A stretch of 64,000 nt of DNA from Dryocola boscaweniae (GCF_025215095.1 NZ_JALHAP010000072.1:62001-126000), one strand, 5' to 3'; numbered from the stretch's first letter, positions 1 to 10,057 are shown. Translations and numbers: made by a program. The notes: a model not told the origin generated them from the sequence alone.

Positions 1-80
1 ACAGGATCTGCAGGCTTTACTTGGCAAGGAATAAAACGTTTCCTGATCCATTTGTCGCGATTTTGCTTTCTTCAGATAAT

Positions 81-109
81 AAAAAACCCCGCCGAAGCGG
101 GGTTTTTTT
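81..109 (-). terminator. Rho-independent terminator after ompA
   Basis: A GC-rich stem (accccgc / gcggggt) with a cgaa loop is flanked by A-runs and T-runs, so it could end transcription on either strand. It begins 12 bases past the ompA stop codon, the position expected for the ompA terminator. Confidence 0.9.
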
Positions 110-120
110 ATAACGGTAAC

Positions 121-1191
121 TTATGCCGCAGGCTGAGTTACAACGTCTTTGATACCTTTAACTTCGATCTCTACGCGACGATCTGGAGCCAGGCAATCAA
201 TCAGTTTAGCGCGTGGCGCTACGTTATCACAGGTGTTGCCAGTTACCGGGTTAGATTCGCCCATACCACGTGGGGAGATCTTGTTAGCCGGGATACCTTT
301 AGAGATCAGGTAATCAACAACAGACTGTGCACGTTGGTCAGACAGTTTCTGGTTGTACTGGTCAGAACCGATACGGTCGGTGAAGCCCAGAACAACAACA
401 GAACCATCTTTCGGATCCAGGTTGCTCAGCTGGGTGTACAGCTGATCCAGTGCCTGTTGACCTTCAGGTTTCAGAGTAGATTTGTTGAAGTTGAACAGAA
501 CGTCAGACTTCAGAGTGAAGTGCTTGGTCTGTACTTCTGGAGCTGGAGCCGGAGCTGGAGCTACAACTGGAGCAGCTTCTTCCTGACCGAAACGGTAGGA
601 AACACCCAGGCTCAGCATGCCGTTGTCTGGACGAGTGCCAACAGTTTGCGCGTCACCGATGTTGTTAACCCACTGGTATTCCAGACGAGTTGCGATATCA
701 CGGGTAACTGCCCACTCAACGCCGCCTGCGAATACTGGGGAAACGCCAGTATCGTGCTCGCTACGGGTAACGCCGGTAGAACCGTAGTTGCCTTTAGCAT
801 CTGCACGCCAAACCATACCACCCAGACGAGTGTAAACATCCAGATCGTCAGCTACTGGGTAGCTCAGTTTAGCTGTCAGTTGAACGCCCTGAGCTTTGAA
901 AGCACCGTTATCAACGCTGCCTTTGTATGGCATACGACCTAACCAGTCATAACCCATTTCAAAACCAACGTACGGGTTAACCTGATAACCACCGAAGGCA
1001 CCTGCGCCCAGCTGGCTTTCATGGGTAGGGCCATTGTTGTTCTGGAAACCGTTACCGTAGAAGCCAGTATCATGGAACTGAGACCAGCCCAGTTTACCAC
1101 CTGCGTACCAGGTATTATCTTTCGGTGCGGCCTGCGCTACGGTAGCGAAGCCAGCCAGTGCCACTGCAATCGCGATAGCTGTCTTTTTCAT
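121..1191 (-). CDS. ompA: Outer membrane protein A
   Basis: OmpA is an abundant outer-membrane protein that ties the outer membrane to peptidoglycan and serves as a receptor for phages and colicins. The 356-residue product has a signal peptide ending in AQA, an N-terminal eight-strand barrel (about residues 22-190), a proline/alanine hinge ([10 protein letters not shown]) and a C-terminal OmpA-like peptidoglycan-binding domain with the NTCDN and DRRVEIEV motifs. I chose the ATG at 1191 because it starts the [12 protein letters not shown] signal peptide and is preceded by the GAGGCGCAAAAA leader sequence known from E. coli ompA, where the small RNA MicA pairs. A start 11 codons upstream would spoil the signal peptide. 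Identification is secure by near-complete similarity to enterobacterial OmpA. Confidence 0.98.
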   Translation of the reverse strand: MKKTAIAIAVALAGFATVAQAAPKDNTWYAGGKLGWSQFHDTGFYGNGFQNNNGPTHESQLGAGAFGGYQVNPYVGFEMGYDWLGRMPYKGSVDNGAFKAQGVQLTAKLSYPVADDLDVYTRLGGMVWRADAKGNYGSTGVTRSEHDTGVSPVFAGGVEWAVTRDIATRLEYQWVNNIGDAQTVGTRPDNGMLSLGVSYRFGQEEAAPVVAPAPAPAPEVQTKHFTLKSDVLFNFNKSTLKPEGQQALDQLYTQLSNLDPKDGSVVVLGFTDRIGSDQYNQKLSDQRAQSVVDYLISKGIPANKISPRGMGESNPVTGNTCDNVAPRAKLIDCLAPDRRVEIEVKGIKDVVTQPAA

Positions 1192-1549
1192 TTTTTGCGC
1201 CTCATTATCATCCAAATAGGCCATGAGCCTTAAACATCGTCAAAGCCCAGGGTTAAATCCTTCGCCCGGGTTTACGCTCAATTGTTACTCTACCGATTAG
1301 TCGGCGTTATGAAGAGCAACCCTGGCGAGCTAAAGTCTACAACGTAGTTGAAAACTTACAAGTGTGAACTCTGTCAGGCATATGAAAAAAAACGACTTGC
1401 ATACACATTTAGTAACAGCTCTGCTTGTATTTCAGCCACGCCGTTTCGTTCAGAGTGGCGTCAGAAGCGGCTTGCGAAGGGGATTCGTGATAAATGACAA
1501 GGCGTTGTAATTTTCGAAGAAAAAATGCCTGGATTTATCTTAAATTTAC
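1192..1549 (-). promoter_or_regulatory. ompA leader and promoter region (no gene)
   Basis: This 358-base stretch between sulA and ompA holds no convincing gene. Reading leftward, the part from about 1400 to 1320 resembles the E. coli ompA promoter, and the part next to the gene is the long untranslated leader. In E. coli this leader stabilises the mRNA and is the target of small-RNA control. The exact transcription start was not determined. Confidence 0.6.
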
Positions 1550-2059
1550 TTAATGATACAAACTAGAATGAATTTTTAGACCTGTACGTGGTCTGCAACC
1601 GGAGCCAGATGCCCTGGTTGGTCTCATAATAAACCCGATCGCGTTGCCTTTTTCGGCTGCATTTGAGAAGCGAGAATACTCTTCATCAGTCAGTTCTTCA
1701 GATAACCAACCGATAACCACGCTGTAATTTCCTGTCTGCAGTGCTTTTACCATAGCATCAACTGTGAAAAGTGGATCTAACTGGCTAACCTGCATCACTT
1801 TTGTGAGAGGTAATCCCGATGCCTGCACCCACTGCCGACTTAATTTCTGTTGCGGCGTTAGCCAAAGCTGCCAGCGAGACTGCTGACCAAGCTGCTGCAG
1901 CAAAGGTAATAAAACCATTTGAGTCATCCACGGCTGATCTTCACTGTAAACCACTTCACTAATCAACCCTCTGGCATCGTTTCCTGCAAAGGATTCCGCA
2001 GGAGTAAGCGCAACGGATGAGCTGCTGGCAATATGAGTACGATAGTTTGGTGTATGCAT
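1550..2059 (-). CDS. sulA: SOS cell-division inhibitor SulA
   Basis: SulA binds FtsZ after DNA damage and blocks septation until Lon degrades it. The 169-residue product equals the E. coli length and keeps the conserved core ([28 protein letters not shown]) and the C-terminal SGLKIHSxLYH-type tail recognised by Lon. The N-terminal 30 residues are divergent, as usual between genera. I chose the ATG at 2059; the frame continues 19 codons upstream, but that extension runs through the LexA operator, so it is unlikely to be translated. It lies upstream of ompA in the same direction, the standard enterobacterial arrangement. Confidence 0.96.
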   Translation of the reverse strand: MHTPNYRTHIASSSSVALTPAESFAGNDARGLISEVVYSEDQPWMTQMVLLPLLQQLGQQSRWQLWLTPQQKLSRQWVQASGLPLTKVMQVSQLDPLFTVDAMVKALQTGNYSVVIGWLSEELTDEEYSRFSNAAEKGNAIGFIMRPTRASGSGCRPRTGLKIHSSLYH

Positions 2060-2080
2060 AGTGAATCCCGCCTGATGGGT

Positions 2081-2100
2081 TACTGTATGTTTATACAGTA
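2081..2100 (-). promoter_or_regulatory. LexA (SOS) box of sulA
   Basis: The 20-mer tactgtatgtttatacagta matches the LexA consensus TACTG-N10-CAGTA exactly at both half-sites. It lies 21 bases upstream of the sulA start codon, so it would overlap the promoter and repress sulA until SOS induction. Confidence 0.95.
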
Positions 2101-2278
2101 ATGCCTGTACGAGCAAAGATCAATCTAAATTTCTGAAAGCAACTCGCAAAATTTTTATGAAGTTCCCGGAATTGCTAAATTGTGATTGCAGCCAGCAATC
2201 AGGTTAATTATTGTTCTGTTAGAGGAACCGGTAAATAATAAATCCGGTGTTTAGTTCATGATAATCAAGGATTTGTTC

Positions 2279-2893
2279 ATGAAATTTAAATCATATGACA
2301 GGATTCATAAATCTCAGGAATACCTCGCGCCGCTGGGCGATATTGACTATCGCTCGCAGTTTGGCGGTTATAGCCTGGCTATCGGGAATGTCGTGTTTGC
2401 AATGGTAGCGGAGGGAGAGCTTTACTTACGAGCATGTGAGGATAGCGAAACATATTTCGTCAACAAAGCCGCTCCGCCGCTTATTTTCAACAAACGTGGG
2501 AGACCTATTGTGCTTAATTACTATCAGGTGGATGAAGAACTTTGGCAGGATCCGGACAAGTTGCTTGAGCTTTCTTCGAATGCGCTCGCTAATGCTCGTC
2601 GTGAAAAATCAATCCGTAAAACCCAACGGCGACTTAAGGATCTGCCTAATCTTTCAGTAAATATCGAGATATGGCTATGGGAGGCGGGAATCGCGGATTT
2701 ACGCACCTTACAGGCATATGGTGCCAAGCGTTCATGGATAAAACTGCGCAGCGTTAAGAAATTTGTTGGGGTAAAAATCCTTCTCGCCCTGGCGGGCGCC
2801 ATCTCAGGCATTCATGAAGCAGCGCTCCCGGCAGTGACCCGTCAGGAGCTGCTGGATTGGTATCATCGCTACGAGCAACGACGCAGACGTTAA
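2279..2893 (+). CDS. sxy: Competence regulator Sxy/TfoX
   Basis: Sxy (TfoX) is a cofactor that lets CRP activate promoters with CRP-S sites, chiefly DNA-uptake genes. The 204-residue product carries the N-terminal TfoX domain (KSQEYLAPLG, YRSQFGGYSLAIGNVVFAMV, ELYLRACE) and the C-terminal TfoX domain (RRLKDLPNLS, EAGIADLRTLQAYGA). The ATG at 2279 was chosen because an AAGGA ribosome-binding site precedes it at suitable spacing; a start at 2258 would add seven residues without a site. The gene is divergent from sulA and overlaps the end of convergent yccS by four bases. Confidence 0.93.
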   Translation: MKFKSYDRIHKSQEYLAPLGDIDYRSQFGGYSLAIGNVVFAMVAEGELYLRACEDSETYFVNKAAPPLIFNKRGRPIVLNYYQVDEELWQDPDKLLELSSNALANARREKSIRKTQRRLKDLPNLSVNIEIWLWEAGIADLRTLQAYGAKRSWIKLRSVKKFVGVKILLALAGAISGIHEAALPAVTRQELLDWYHRYEQRRRR

Positions 2894-5025
2894 TCGATGT
2901 GGTGTGCAATATGCTGCTGGAGACGCGATATTTCTGGCAAGAGAGAAACCAGCAGGCCAATTTGCTGAAGCACAAGCGGCTCCTTTGTATCAGGGCACGG
3001 ATCGATATGAGCAATTCTTTCCGATAGCCCCATGAGCGCCTGTTGCACTCGTTGTTCATCGGCGGGTAAATGGTGAAGCGCATCATCAACGTAACAGACA
3101 GCATCATCCAGCAGCAGCAGGATCTCATCATTATCGAGCTTTTCACGATGCGCCCCCAACGCTGACACATAGCTGTTAAAAGTATGGTTGAGACACAATA
3201 AACGAAATGCGGTTTCTCGAGTTTCAGGTGAGACACGGGGTTCTGAAGACATATTAGAAACCACCGACGCGAGATCCGCATCGCGGTTGTGAGCATCACG
3301 GCGCGCTATACGATATGCGAGGCGATTATCTCGTCCCTGATGGTATTGCTCAAGAATAGCGTCCAGATAACGGCAGTTGGCGTTAAACGCACGTTCTACA
3401 ACCAGAGGAAGGCGGCGAAAACGCCAGTCTGGCCAGATAAAACTAACCGCAGCCCATGCGATCGCACAGCCAAGCAGCGTGTCAATCACGCGTGGAAACG
3501 CGACTTCGAAACCTTCCCCGAGCAGATTGAAACACAGCAGTACAAGCAGAGTGATGAACATGGTGGCATGCGCGTACTGGACATTACGAAACGCGAAGAA
3601 CAATACGCCGGTAATGACAATCAGAATCAGTTGGCCTTCCAGAGAAGGAACAAACCACAGGATAGGTAAACCTATCGCCACGCCAACGAGCGTACCGATG
3701 ATACGCAAAGCAAGCCTTCTGCGGGTGGCGTTGTAGTTCGGCTGGCAGACAAACAAACTGGTTAACAGAATCCAGTAACCGTGTTGCAGGCCCGTAAACT
3801 GGATAAAAGCGTATCCCATACAAAGAACCACCGACATACGAACAGCGTGACGGAACAATGCGGACTCAGGCGTCAGGTTGCGGGTAAGACGCAGCCAGAT
3901 ATCACCAAAGCCCGTAAGTTTGTCGTCAGCAAGCCGGTTCTCAATATCATTTTGTGGGGCGGCCAGAGCCTGCTCGGATTCGATTGTGGCAAGCTGTGCA
4001 TCAATGGCGCGCAGGTTACTCATCAGGTAACCCAGCGCTTTCATTTCGCTCCCTGAAGAACCTGCCGCATTTACCCTTTCGATTGCCGCATCAAGGTGGG
4101 TAAAGGCCCGTTCGAACCTTGGATCGTGCTGATAGGGTACGCGCAGAAGTACAGAGCGTGAAAGCTGTTGGCAAGCCTGTGATTGCAGAGTTAACAGGCG
4201 TTGGAAACGGAACATAATGTCGCTGTAGCGAAATTTATCCCGCAGGGCCTGATACTGAATATGTGAAGAGCTGGCCCGCTCGTGGATATCCTGGGCGACA
4301 AAATAATAGTGCAGGGTGCGTCGGGTGCCTCGCTGCCCGCGATCGCCACGTAAGCGAGTCAACAGCGATGCTTTTGTTTGGTTCAACGTGGTCACTAGCT
4401 GGCTGTTAGCCATCGCCAGCTCCAGCATTGGCGCCTGACTTTCCTCTTCGATATCAGGGTCGAACAGCGTTGCTTTAATTTCCAGATACTGCGCCAGATG
4501 GTCATAGCAGCGGGCCAGATTATCCTGCAGTGGCCGTATCGGGAAGATAAGATGTCCGGCAAGCGTGAGCAGGTTGTACCACACGGCGCCAGCTAACAGG
4601 AGTAAAGGCTGCTGATACCAGTGCTCATATAAAGATATGCCGAGCATCGTATAAATAGCGATAAGCAACGCGCCAAAGGCTATCGTTGCGTAACGCTGCC
4701 CCAGCCCGCCCAGCAGAATAAAACCGCTGGTAGAAAGCATCAGCCCCAATGCGAACAGCCACGGCCAGGGGAACAGCAATTCTACGGATGCTGAAGCAAT
4801 GAAGAAGCTTACCAGCGTAATCAACAGATTTCGCAGACGTCCGGTCAGCCGATCATCCAAATCCGCCAGTGCTGCTGCAACCACGCCAAGCGTCAAGGGA
4901 ATAGTAAGTTTGACCTCACCCAGCCACCACGGCAGAGCAGCCGTACCGGTGAGGGCAATAAAAATACGTAGGTTGTAAAGCCAGGTGCTGTTCCAGGTGT
5001 AGCGGCGCAGTAAGGGACTAAGCAT
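2890..5025 (-). CDS. yccS: FUSC-family inner-membrane protein YccS
   Basis: This 711-residue protein matches E. coli YccS, an inner-membrane member of the FUSC/aromatic-acid-exporter-like family of unknown substrate. An N-terminal block of about six hydrophobic segments (residues 20-160) is followed by a soluble region (about 170-390) and a second membrane block beginning near VLCMGYAFIQFTGLQHGYW and containing the family motif LTSLFVCQPNYNATRRR. The C-terminal region is soluble. It probably forms an operon with yccF, which ends 22 bases upstream of its start. No substrate can be read from the sequence. Confidence 0.93.
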   Translation of the reverse strand: MLSPLLRRYTWNSTWLYNLRIFIALTGTAALPWWLGEVKLTIPLTLGVVAAALADLDDRLTGRLRNLLITLVSFFIASASVELLFPWPWLFALGLMLSTSGFILLGGLGQRYATIAFGALLIAIYTMLGISLYEHWYQQPLLLLAGAVWYNLLTLAGHLIFPIRPLQDNLARCYDHLAQYLEIKATLFDPDIEEESQAPMLELAMANSQLVTTLNQTKASLLTRLRGDRGQRGTRRTLHYYFVAQDIHERASSSHIQYQALRDKFRYSDIMFRFQRLLTLQSQACQQLSRSVLLRVPYQHDPRFERAFTHLDAAIERVNAAGSSGSEMKALGYLMSNLRAIDAQLATIESEQALAAPQNDIENRLADDKLTGFGDIWLRLTRNLTPESALFRHAVRMSVVLCMGYAFIQFTGLQHGYWILLTSLFVCQPNYNATRRRLALRIIGTLVGVAIGLPILWFVPSLEGQLILIVITGVLFFAFRNVQYAHATMFITLLVLLCFNLLGEGFEVAFPRVIDTLLGCAIAWAAVSFIWPDWRFRRLPLVVERAFNANCRYLDAILEQYHQGRDNRLAYRIARRDAHNRDADLASVVSNMSSEPRVSPETRETAFRLLCLNHTFNSYVSALGAHREKLDNDEILLLLDDAVCYVDDALHHLPADEQRVQQALMGLSERIAHIDPCPDTKEPLVLQQIGLLVSLLPEISRLQQHIAHHID

Positions 5026-5046
5026 TAGCTCGTAATTTCCTCTGCA

Positions 5047-5493
5047 TTACTGAAAACGACGCTGCGCATTTGCAGTTCGCGCCGCCTGTGCAGTTTCAAC
5101 GGAAACTACGCGACGGCCGACAGGCCACAGGGCAATGGCGGCGATTTTAAAATTCGCGATTCCCACCGGAATGCCGATGATAGTAATACATTGCGCGATA
5201 CCCGTGAGAATGTGCATCACGCAAAGCCACCAGCCGAAGAAGACCAGCCAGAATATATTCAATAAGGTGCCGCCCGTATTCATTATCGCACTTCTGCCCT
5301 GCGGGTTGAGTTCGTCGACATGAACAGCTTCATTGCCGTACGGCACGAAGGAAAGCTTAGTTATTTCCCAGCAGGAACGAGTCAGCGGGAGCGTGAAAAT
5401 AAAGATAATACTGACGAGAGTGGCCAGTAACCAGGAGAGGGTCGTCAGGAAACCACCCAGCACAAAGTTCAACACATTAAGGACTGTACGCAT
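5047..5493 (-). CDS. yccF: YccF family inner-membrane protein
   Basis: The 148-residue product matches E. coli YccF, a small inner-membrane protein with two YccF domains (about residues 4-54 and 82-131), each with hydrophobic segments and a conserved IIGIPVGIANFKIA-type core. Function is unknown; linkage to yccS suggests a shared role in the membrane. I start at the second methionine (MRTVLN) because it matches the E. coli start; the upstream ATG would only add two residues. It is the first gene of a leftward yccF-yccS pair and is divergent from helD. Confidence 0.93.
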   Translation of the reverse strand: MRTVLNVLNFVLGGFLTTLSWLLATLVSIIFIFTLPLTRSCWEITKLSFVPYGNEAVHVDELNPQGRSAIMNTGGTLLNIFWLVFFGWWLCVMHILTGIAQCITIIGIPVGIANFKIAAIALWPVGRRVVSVETAQAARTANAQRRFQ

Positions 5494-5623
5494 AAGCACT
5501 CTTCGTTGGTAAATGTCATAAAATAAATAACCGCAGCAATTGTAACGCGTTTTTACTCTGGAGCGTCATTCCTTCGGCGGGTAAACTTAGCGACAACTTC
5601 TTTCCTTGAGCAGACAAAGCGTA

Positions 5624-7678
5624 ATGGAACTCAAAGCGACCTCCCTAGGCAAACATTTAGCACAGCATCCTTACAATCGCGTGAAATTACTGAGCGCGGG
5701 CGTAGAGGTAAAGGGCGATCGTCACGAATACCTCATCCCATTCAACCAACTGGTGGCGATTAACATCAAACGCGGCCTGGTCTGGGGGGAACTGGAATTT
5801 GTGCTGCCGGACGATAAAGTTGTGCGCCTGCACGGTACTGAATGGGGCGAAACCCAACGCTTTTATCATCATCTGAATACGCTATGGCAGACATGGAGCG
5901 TAGAGATGAGTGAAGTTGCAGCGCAGGTGCTTAATGAACAACATACCGAAATTATCCGTCGCACCCAGCAGGAAAAATGGTTTAAGCGCAGCGATATGGA
6001 AGCATTACAGCGCAACGTCAGGGCTGCATTTGCGGCTTTACCTCTGCCCCTGGCAAGGCTTGAAGAGTTTGATAACTGCCGCGAGGCGTGGCTTAACTGC
6101 AAGGCGTGGCTGGAACAGGGCGATTGCCGCCGCGACGAGCGCAACGCGACGTACACTGAACGCATGCTTGAAAAGTATGCCGATTTTTTCCAGCAGGTAG
6201 AAAGCTCTCCACTGAATCCTTCACAAGCGCGCGCCGTGGTAAACGGCGAAGATTCCGTATTAGTCCTGGCGGGAGCAGGGAGCGGCAAAACTTCCGTGCT
6301 GGTAGCTCGGGCAGGTTGGTTATTGCAACGGGGCGAGGCGACGGAAGATCAAATTCTGCTGTTGGCTTTTGGTCGTCAGGCGGCCCAGGAAATGGATCAG
6401 CGAATTGCTGAACGCCTGCATACAGATGCAATAACCGCGCGTACTTTTCACGCGCTTGCGCTGCATATCATTCAGCAGGGCGGGCGAAAAGCGCCGCGCA
6501 TCAGCGAGCTGGAATCGGATACAGCCGCCCGGCATCAGCTTTTAATTGAAAGCTGGCGACAGCAGTGCCGTGAGAAAAAGGCCCAGGCAAAAGGGTGGCG
6601 CGAATGGTTAAGCGAAGAACTGGAATGGGACGTGCCCGAAGGCGAATATTGGCAGGATGAGCGTTTAGCCAGGCGTCTTGCCAGCAGGCTTGACCGTTGG
6701 TTAGGGCTCATGCGTATGCATGGCGGTTCGCAGGCAGGAATGATCGCGTCCTGTCCGGAAGAAGTACGGGACCTGTTTTCAAAACGCGTGAAATTGATGG
6801 CTCCTTTACTGAAAACGTGGAAAAGCGCGCTTAAAGCCGAAGAGGCGGTAGATTTCTCCGGCCTGATTCATCAGGCGGTGAACGTGCTGGAAAAAGGGCG
6901 TTTTATTAGCCCATGGAAGCACATACTGGTGGATGAATTCCAGGATATTTCCCCGCAACGCGCGGCATTGCTGGCGGCGCTACGCCGGCAAAACTCTCAC
7001 ACATCTCTTTATGCTGTAGGGGATGACTGGCAGGCCATTTACCGTTTCAGCGGTGCCGAAATGGCGCTTACAACGGCATTTGCGCATCATTTCGGCGAAG
7101 GCGATCGGTGCGCGTTGGACACCACCTATCGCTTTAACGATCGCATCGGTGAAATTGCTAATAGTTTTATTCAGCAAAACCCCAACCAGCTTGCTAAGCC
7201 TTTAAATAGCCTGTCAAAAGGGGATAAAAAGTCAGTTACGCTGCTGGCAGACGACAGGCTCGACAATCTTCTTGATAAGCTAAGTGGCTACGTTAAGCCA
7301 GAACAGCGCATTCTGGTGCTTGCCCGTTACCATCATTTGCGTCCGTCAAGCCTCGAAAAAGCGGCGACCCGCTGGCCAAAACTCAATATAGATTTTATGA
7401 CCATCCACGCCAGCAAAGGGCAGCAGGCCGATTACGTTATCGTGCTGGGATTACAACAGGGCAAAGATGGCTTTCCGGCAGCGGCCAGGGAATCGGTTAT
7501 GGAGCAGGCGTTGCTGCCGCAACCGGAAGACTATCTGGATGCGGAGGAGCGGAGGTTATTGTATGTCGCGATGACGCGTGCACGTCATCGCGTTTGGCTG
7601 CTCTTTAACAAAAAAGAGCCTTCTGATTTTGTCGATATTCTTAAGCGCCTGGGCGTACCCACGGCCAGTCGCCCTTAA
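5624..7678 (+). CDS. helD: DNA helicase IV
   Basis: Helicase IV is a superfamily I 3'-5' DNA helicase of the UvrD/Rep type. The 684-residue product has the E. coli length. The Walker A motif AGAGSGKT lies near residues 216-223, the Walker B/DExx motif VDEFQD follows in the middle, then GDDWQAIYRFSGA (motif III), TTYRFN (motif IV) and the C-terminal TIHASKGQQADYVI and YVAMTRAR motifs. The N-terminal ~200 residues are the family-specific domain (MELKATS start). I chose the ATG at 5624 to match E. coli; six extra codons upstream are possible. Its stop codon abuts the stop of convergent mgsA with no base between them. Confidence 0.96.
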   Translation: MELKATSLGKHLAQHPYNRVKLLSAGVEVKGDRHEYLIPFNQLVAINIKRGLVWGELEFVLPDDKVVRLHGTEWGETQRFYHHLNTLWQTWSVEMSEVAAQVLNEQHTEIIRRTQQEKWFKRSDMEALQRNVRAAFAALPLPLARLEEFDNCREAWLNCKAWLEQGDCRRDERNATYTERMLEKYADFFQQVESSPLNPSQARAVVNGEDSVLVLAGAGSGKTSVLVARAGWLLQRGEATEDQILLLAFGRQAAQEMDQRIAERLHTDAITARTFHALALHIIQQGGRKAPRISELESDTAARHQLLIESWRQQCREKKAQAKGWREWLSEELEWDVPEGEYWQDERLARRLASRLDRWLGLMRMHGGSQAGMIASCPEEVRDLFSKRVKLMAPLLKTWKSALKAEEAVDFSGLIHQAVNVLEKGRFISPWKHILVDEFQDISPQRAALLAALRRQNSHTSLYAVGDDWQAIYRFSGAEMALTTAFAHHFGEGDRCALDTTYRFNDRIGEIANSFIQQNPNQLAKPLNSLSKGDKKSVTLLADDRLDNLLDKLSGYVKPEQRILVLARYHHLRPSSLEKAATRWPKLNIDFMTIHASKGQQADYVIVLGLQQGKDGFPAAARESVMEQALLPQPEDYLDAEERRLLYVAMTRARHRVWLLFNKKEPSDFVDILKRLGVPTASRP

Positions 7679-8137
7679 TTATTTCAGCCTTTCAGAAAGA
7701 TAACGCTGATAGTCGGGAATGAGGATATCTATTTCCTGGTTAAAACCCGGCGACTGGATAATAAAATCAGCGGTGGACAGATTAGTCGCTACCGGAATAT
7801 TCCAGACGGTGGCAAGGCGCAGAAGGGCCTTTACGTCCGGATCGTGCGGTACGGCGTTAAGCGGGTCCCAGAAGAAGATCAGCACATCGATTTTCCCTTC
7901 TGAAATCAACGCGCCCACCTGTTGATCGCCACCCATCGGGCCGCTAAGCATGGCATTTACATCCAGCCCGCTGGCCCGTTGAATCAAATTACCCGTGGTG
8001 CCTGTTGCATACAAAACATGCTTAGCCAGGGAAGGTTGATGACGTTCAACCCATTTCAGCAGTGCTTCTTTACAGTGATCGTGCGCCACCAGCGCAATGT
8101 GCTTCCTGGCCGCGAGAGTACGGGTAGTTGATTCCAT
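7679..8137 (-). CDS. mgsA: Methylglyoxal synthase
   Basis: MgsA converts dihydroxyacetone phosphate to methylglyoxal and phosphate, a bypass that relieves sugar-phosphate stress. The 152-residue product has the family length. The phosphate-binding stretch ATGTTGN (residues 44-50), the catalytic loop SGPMGGDQQ with Asp71, and [15 protein letters not shown] are all present. Transcription is leftward and convergent with helD. Confidence 0.97.
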   Translation of the reverse strand: MESTTRTLAARKHIALVAHDHCKEALLKWVERHQPSLAKHVLYATGTTGNLIQRASGLDVNAMLSGPMGGDQQVGALISEGKIDVLIFFWDPLNAVPHDPDVKALLRLATVWNIPVATNLSTADFIIQSPGFNQEIDILIPDYQRYLSERLK

Positions 8138-8235
8138 GGAGAAAATCCTGATTGATTAACGTTGGCTACAGCTTACTGGAAGCCGCTGATGCTGCAAGGG
8201 AAGGCAATCAAAAATATGCTTAAAAATCGTAAGAA

Positions 8236-8901
8236 TTAAGGTGAAGGATGCTCCTTTACCCATTGTAAGAAACGTTCGCGAGTCGTTTTGTCAGCCTGTA
8301 CGAACCAGTATTTCAGCCGCTGTTCCGTCAGCGTTTCAGAGGGCAGAACCGGCGGGTCGAGTTCAGACGTTCTGGAAAGCAAAGCGCTGTCATCCGCCAT
8401 CATAATGGCAAATTGCGGCATCGAGGCAAGGTTGCCTGCTTTGTTATAGCGCTGAGTATCATTTTCGTAATCAATCCCCTGCGGCGTAGTATTGACGGTT
8501 AAGACATCAAGCTTGACAGGGATAATTACCGCGCTGCCGTCAAGAAGCTGGATATGAGGGGCGCTGTCGAAAATCTCACTTTCTTTTTCGTTTTCAATAC
8601 GTGGCAGATTAAAATTCACCTGGCTTATTTCTTTGGTATTAAAACTCACCACCAAAGGCGCGGAAATATAAAGTCTTTGTTCACGCACGCTTGTACGGAT
8701 GTTTTTTTCGACGCGAAAAACTATCTGATGCGCACCATTATCCAGCTCTATGCTGTCCGCTCCTTTTAAGAGCGAGCTGGAAACTTTCTTGCCGTCAAGC
8801 ACCAGCAAATCGATATCGGTAGAAAGCCGTAAAGTGGTCGCCCACCCGGACGAAGGCAGGAGAAGGGCGCACCAGAGCAACATGTAAGGCCCAATTTTCA
8901 T
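8236..8901 (-). CDS. yccT: Periplasmic YccT/CsgI family protein (curli-inhibiting)
   Basis: The 221-residue product matches the E. coli YccT (DUF2057) family; YccT has been renamed CsgI because it inhibits curli assembly in the periplasm. A signal peptide ([21 protein letters not shown]) ends near residue 21. The mature part is a beta-rich domain with [18 protein letters not shown] and [13 protein letters not shown] chose the ATG at 8901, preceded by an AGGAG ribosome-binding site, rather than the start six codons upstream, because it begins the signal peptide. The curli role is taken from the family. Confidence 0.88.
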   Translation of the reverse strand: MKIGPYMLLWCALLLPSSGWATTLRLSTDIDLLVLDGKKVSSSLLKGADSIELDNGAHQIVFRVEKNIRTSVREQRLYISAPLVVSFNTKEISQVNFNLPRIENEKESEIFDSAPHIQLLDGSAVIIPVKLDVLTVNTTPQGIDYENDTQRYNKAGNLASMPQFAIMMADDSALLSRTSELDPPVLPSETLTEQRLKYWFVQADKTTRERFLQWVKEHPSP

Positions 8902-9088
8902 TCTTTTCTCCTGCGCCACAGCGGCCTGAATTATCTGTTCCCGAATGTATCAAAAGTTTTCACAATAATGGTCCATTAACATATAGACATATTCTCAATA
9001 TTTGCTCTCATACATCCGTATGGGAAAGATGGTGAGTCAGTAACGTATGACTTACACTTTTGATTACTTCATCAAGGCGGAGAGCGTC

Positions 9089-9502
9089 ATGAAACAGATG
9101 GATATTGAAAATATTTTAAAAAATACGCATACCATCGCGCTGGTCGGCGCCAGCGATAAACCCGACCGCCCGAGCTATCGGGTAATGGCATATCTGTTAA
9201 ATCAGGGCTACGAGGTGATTCCCGTCTCGCCAAAAGTGGCGGGCAAAACGCTGTTGGGCCAGCAGGGTTATGGCAGCCTTGCGGAAATCCCTAAAAAAGT
9301 GGATATGGTGGACGTGTTTCGCAATTCCGAAGCGGCATGGGATGTGACTAAAGAAGCAATCGCCATCGGGGCGAAAACGCTTTGGCTGCAGCTTGGCGTC
9401 ATTAATGAGCAGGCGGCGGTGCTGGCCCAGGATGCAGGTCTGAACGTTGTGATGGATCGCTGTCCGGCGATTGAGATCCCACGGCTTGGACTGGCTAAAT
9501 AA
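9089..9502 (+). CDS. yccU: CoA-binding domain protein YccU
   Basis: The 137-residue product is a stand-alone CoA-binding (Rossmann) domain like E. coli YccU. The nucleotide-binding turn [15 protein letters not shown] is near residues 18-32, followed by [10 protein letters not shown] and a conserved C-terminal DRCPAIE. Its biochemical role is not established. I chose the ATG at 9089 (MKQMDIE), which matches the family start; a 14-codon upstream extension is open but has no family support. A terminator hairpin follows the stop codon at once. Confidence 0.92.
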   Translation: MKQMDIENILKNTHTIALVGASDKPDRPSYRVMAYLLNQGYEVIPVSPKVAGKTLLGQQGYGSLAEIPKKVDMVDVFRNSEAAWDVTKEAIAIGAKTLWLQLGVINEQAAVLAQDAGLNVVMDRCPAIEIPRLGLAK

Positions 9503-9503
9503 G

Positions 9504-9526
9504 AAAACCCCGCGGCGCGGGGTTTG
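9504..9526 (+). terminator. Terminator after yccU
   Basis: A perfect stem (aaccccgc / gcggggtt) with a short loop starts two bases after the yccU stop. The T-run is short, so termination may be partial. A near-identical hairpin lies at 9655-9678. Confidence 0.75.
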
Positions 9527-9610
9527 AGACCATTGACAAAGTATCTTACGCTTAAAAGTTCGTTGATCCTGACTAATAAAAACAAAGGATTATGTCTTCT
9601 GGTTTATCTC

Positions 9611-9642
9611 AAACATCCGAAAACCACGTTTTTCGGATGTTT
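9611..9642. repeat. 13-bp inverted repeat between yccU and hspQ
   Basis: The arms aaacatccgaaaa (9611-9623) and ttttcggatgttt (9630-9642) pair perfectly around a six-base loop. The hairpin sits between two almost identical GC-rich terminators and could act as a further bidirectional terminator. Confidence 0.7.
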
Positions 9643-9654
9643 GTCATCAATCTG

Positions 9655-9678
9655 AAACCCCGCGGCGCGGGGTTTTTT
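9655..9678 (-). terminator. Bidirectional terminator at the hspQ end
   Basis: The same accccgcggcgcggggt stem as at 9504-9526 occurs here with a run of six Ts on the plus strand and As on the left side. It abuts the hspQ stop and can serve both strands. Confidence 0.75.
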
Positions 9679-9995
9679 CAGTTACGCAGGCGAGGCGCCT
9701 GAAGCTGTTGCCGTATTGACGCCGCCAGTTCATCCATTGAAGGCTGCTCAGGATGTTCATCCTGCGACTCCCAGCTTAGCTGGGCTTCAGCAAGATAAGT
9801 ATGCACGGCCTGGCCATCATCATCTTCCATGACTACGTGATACCAGGGCGCGGTACGCAAAGCGTCATTATCAGCCAGTTCATCCTCTGCTGGTTCATCC
9901 AGTGAATACTCAGGGTCGATATCAACCACGACACCTAAATATCCCAACAGCGAATGGCGTACTTGCTGACCAATTCCGAATTTGCTGGCAATCAT
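9678..9995 (-). CDS. hspQ: Heat-shock/hemimethylated-DNA-binding protein HspQ
   Basis: HspQ (YccV) is a small heat-shock protein that binds hemimethylated oriC DNA in vitro and acts as a specificity factor for Lon. The 105-residue product has the E. coli length and the YccV domain: [36 protein letters not shown] and HTYLAEAQL. The ATG at 9995 was chosen because a GGAGG site lies five bases upstream. Expression is leftward, behind rlmI. Confidence 0.95.
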   Translation of the reverse strand: MIASKFGIGQQVRHSLLGYLGVVVDIDPEYSLDEPAEDELADNDALRTAPWYHVVMEDDDGQAVHTYLAEAQLSWESQDEHPEQPSMDELAASIRQQLQAPRLRN

Positions 9996-10057
9996 AGTCA
10001 CCTCCCGGGAAACGTTACTCTGCAGAGTGATATGCGGGCAACTTTCCGATTTTCAAG

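Noticed and set aside
52..942. Long rightward frame opposite ompA
   Set aside because: Antisense shadow of a highly biased, strongly expressed gene; product has no protein-like features.
2140..2278. CRP-S site upstream of sxy
   Set aside because: A TGTGA-like half-site is visible, but no acceptable partner half could be identified by eye.
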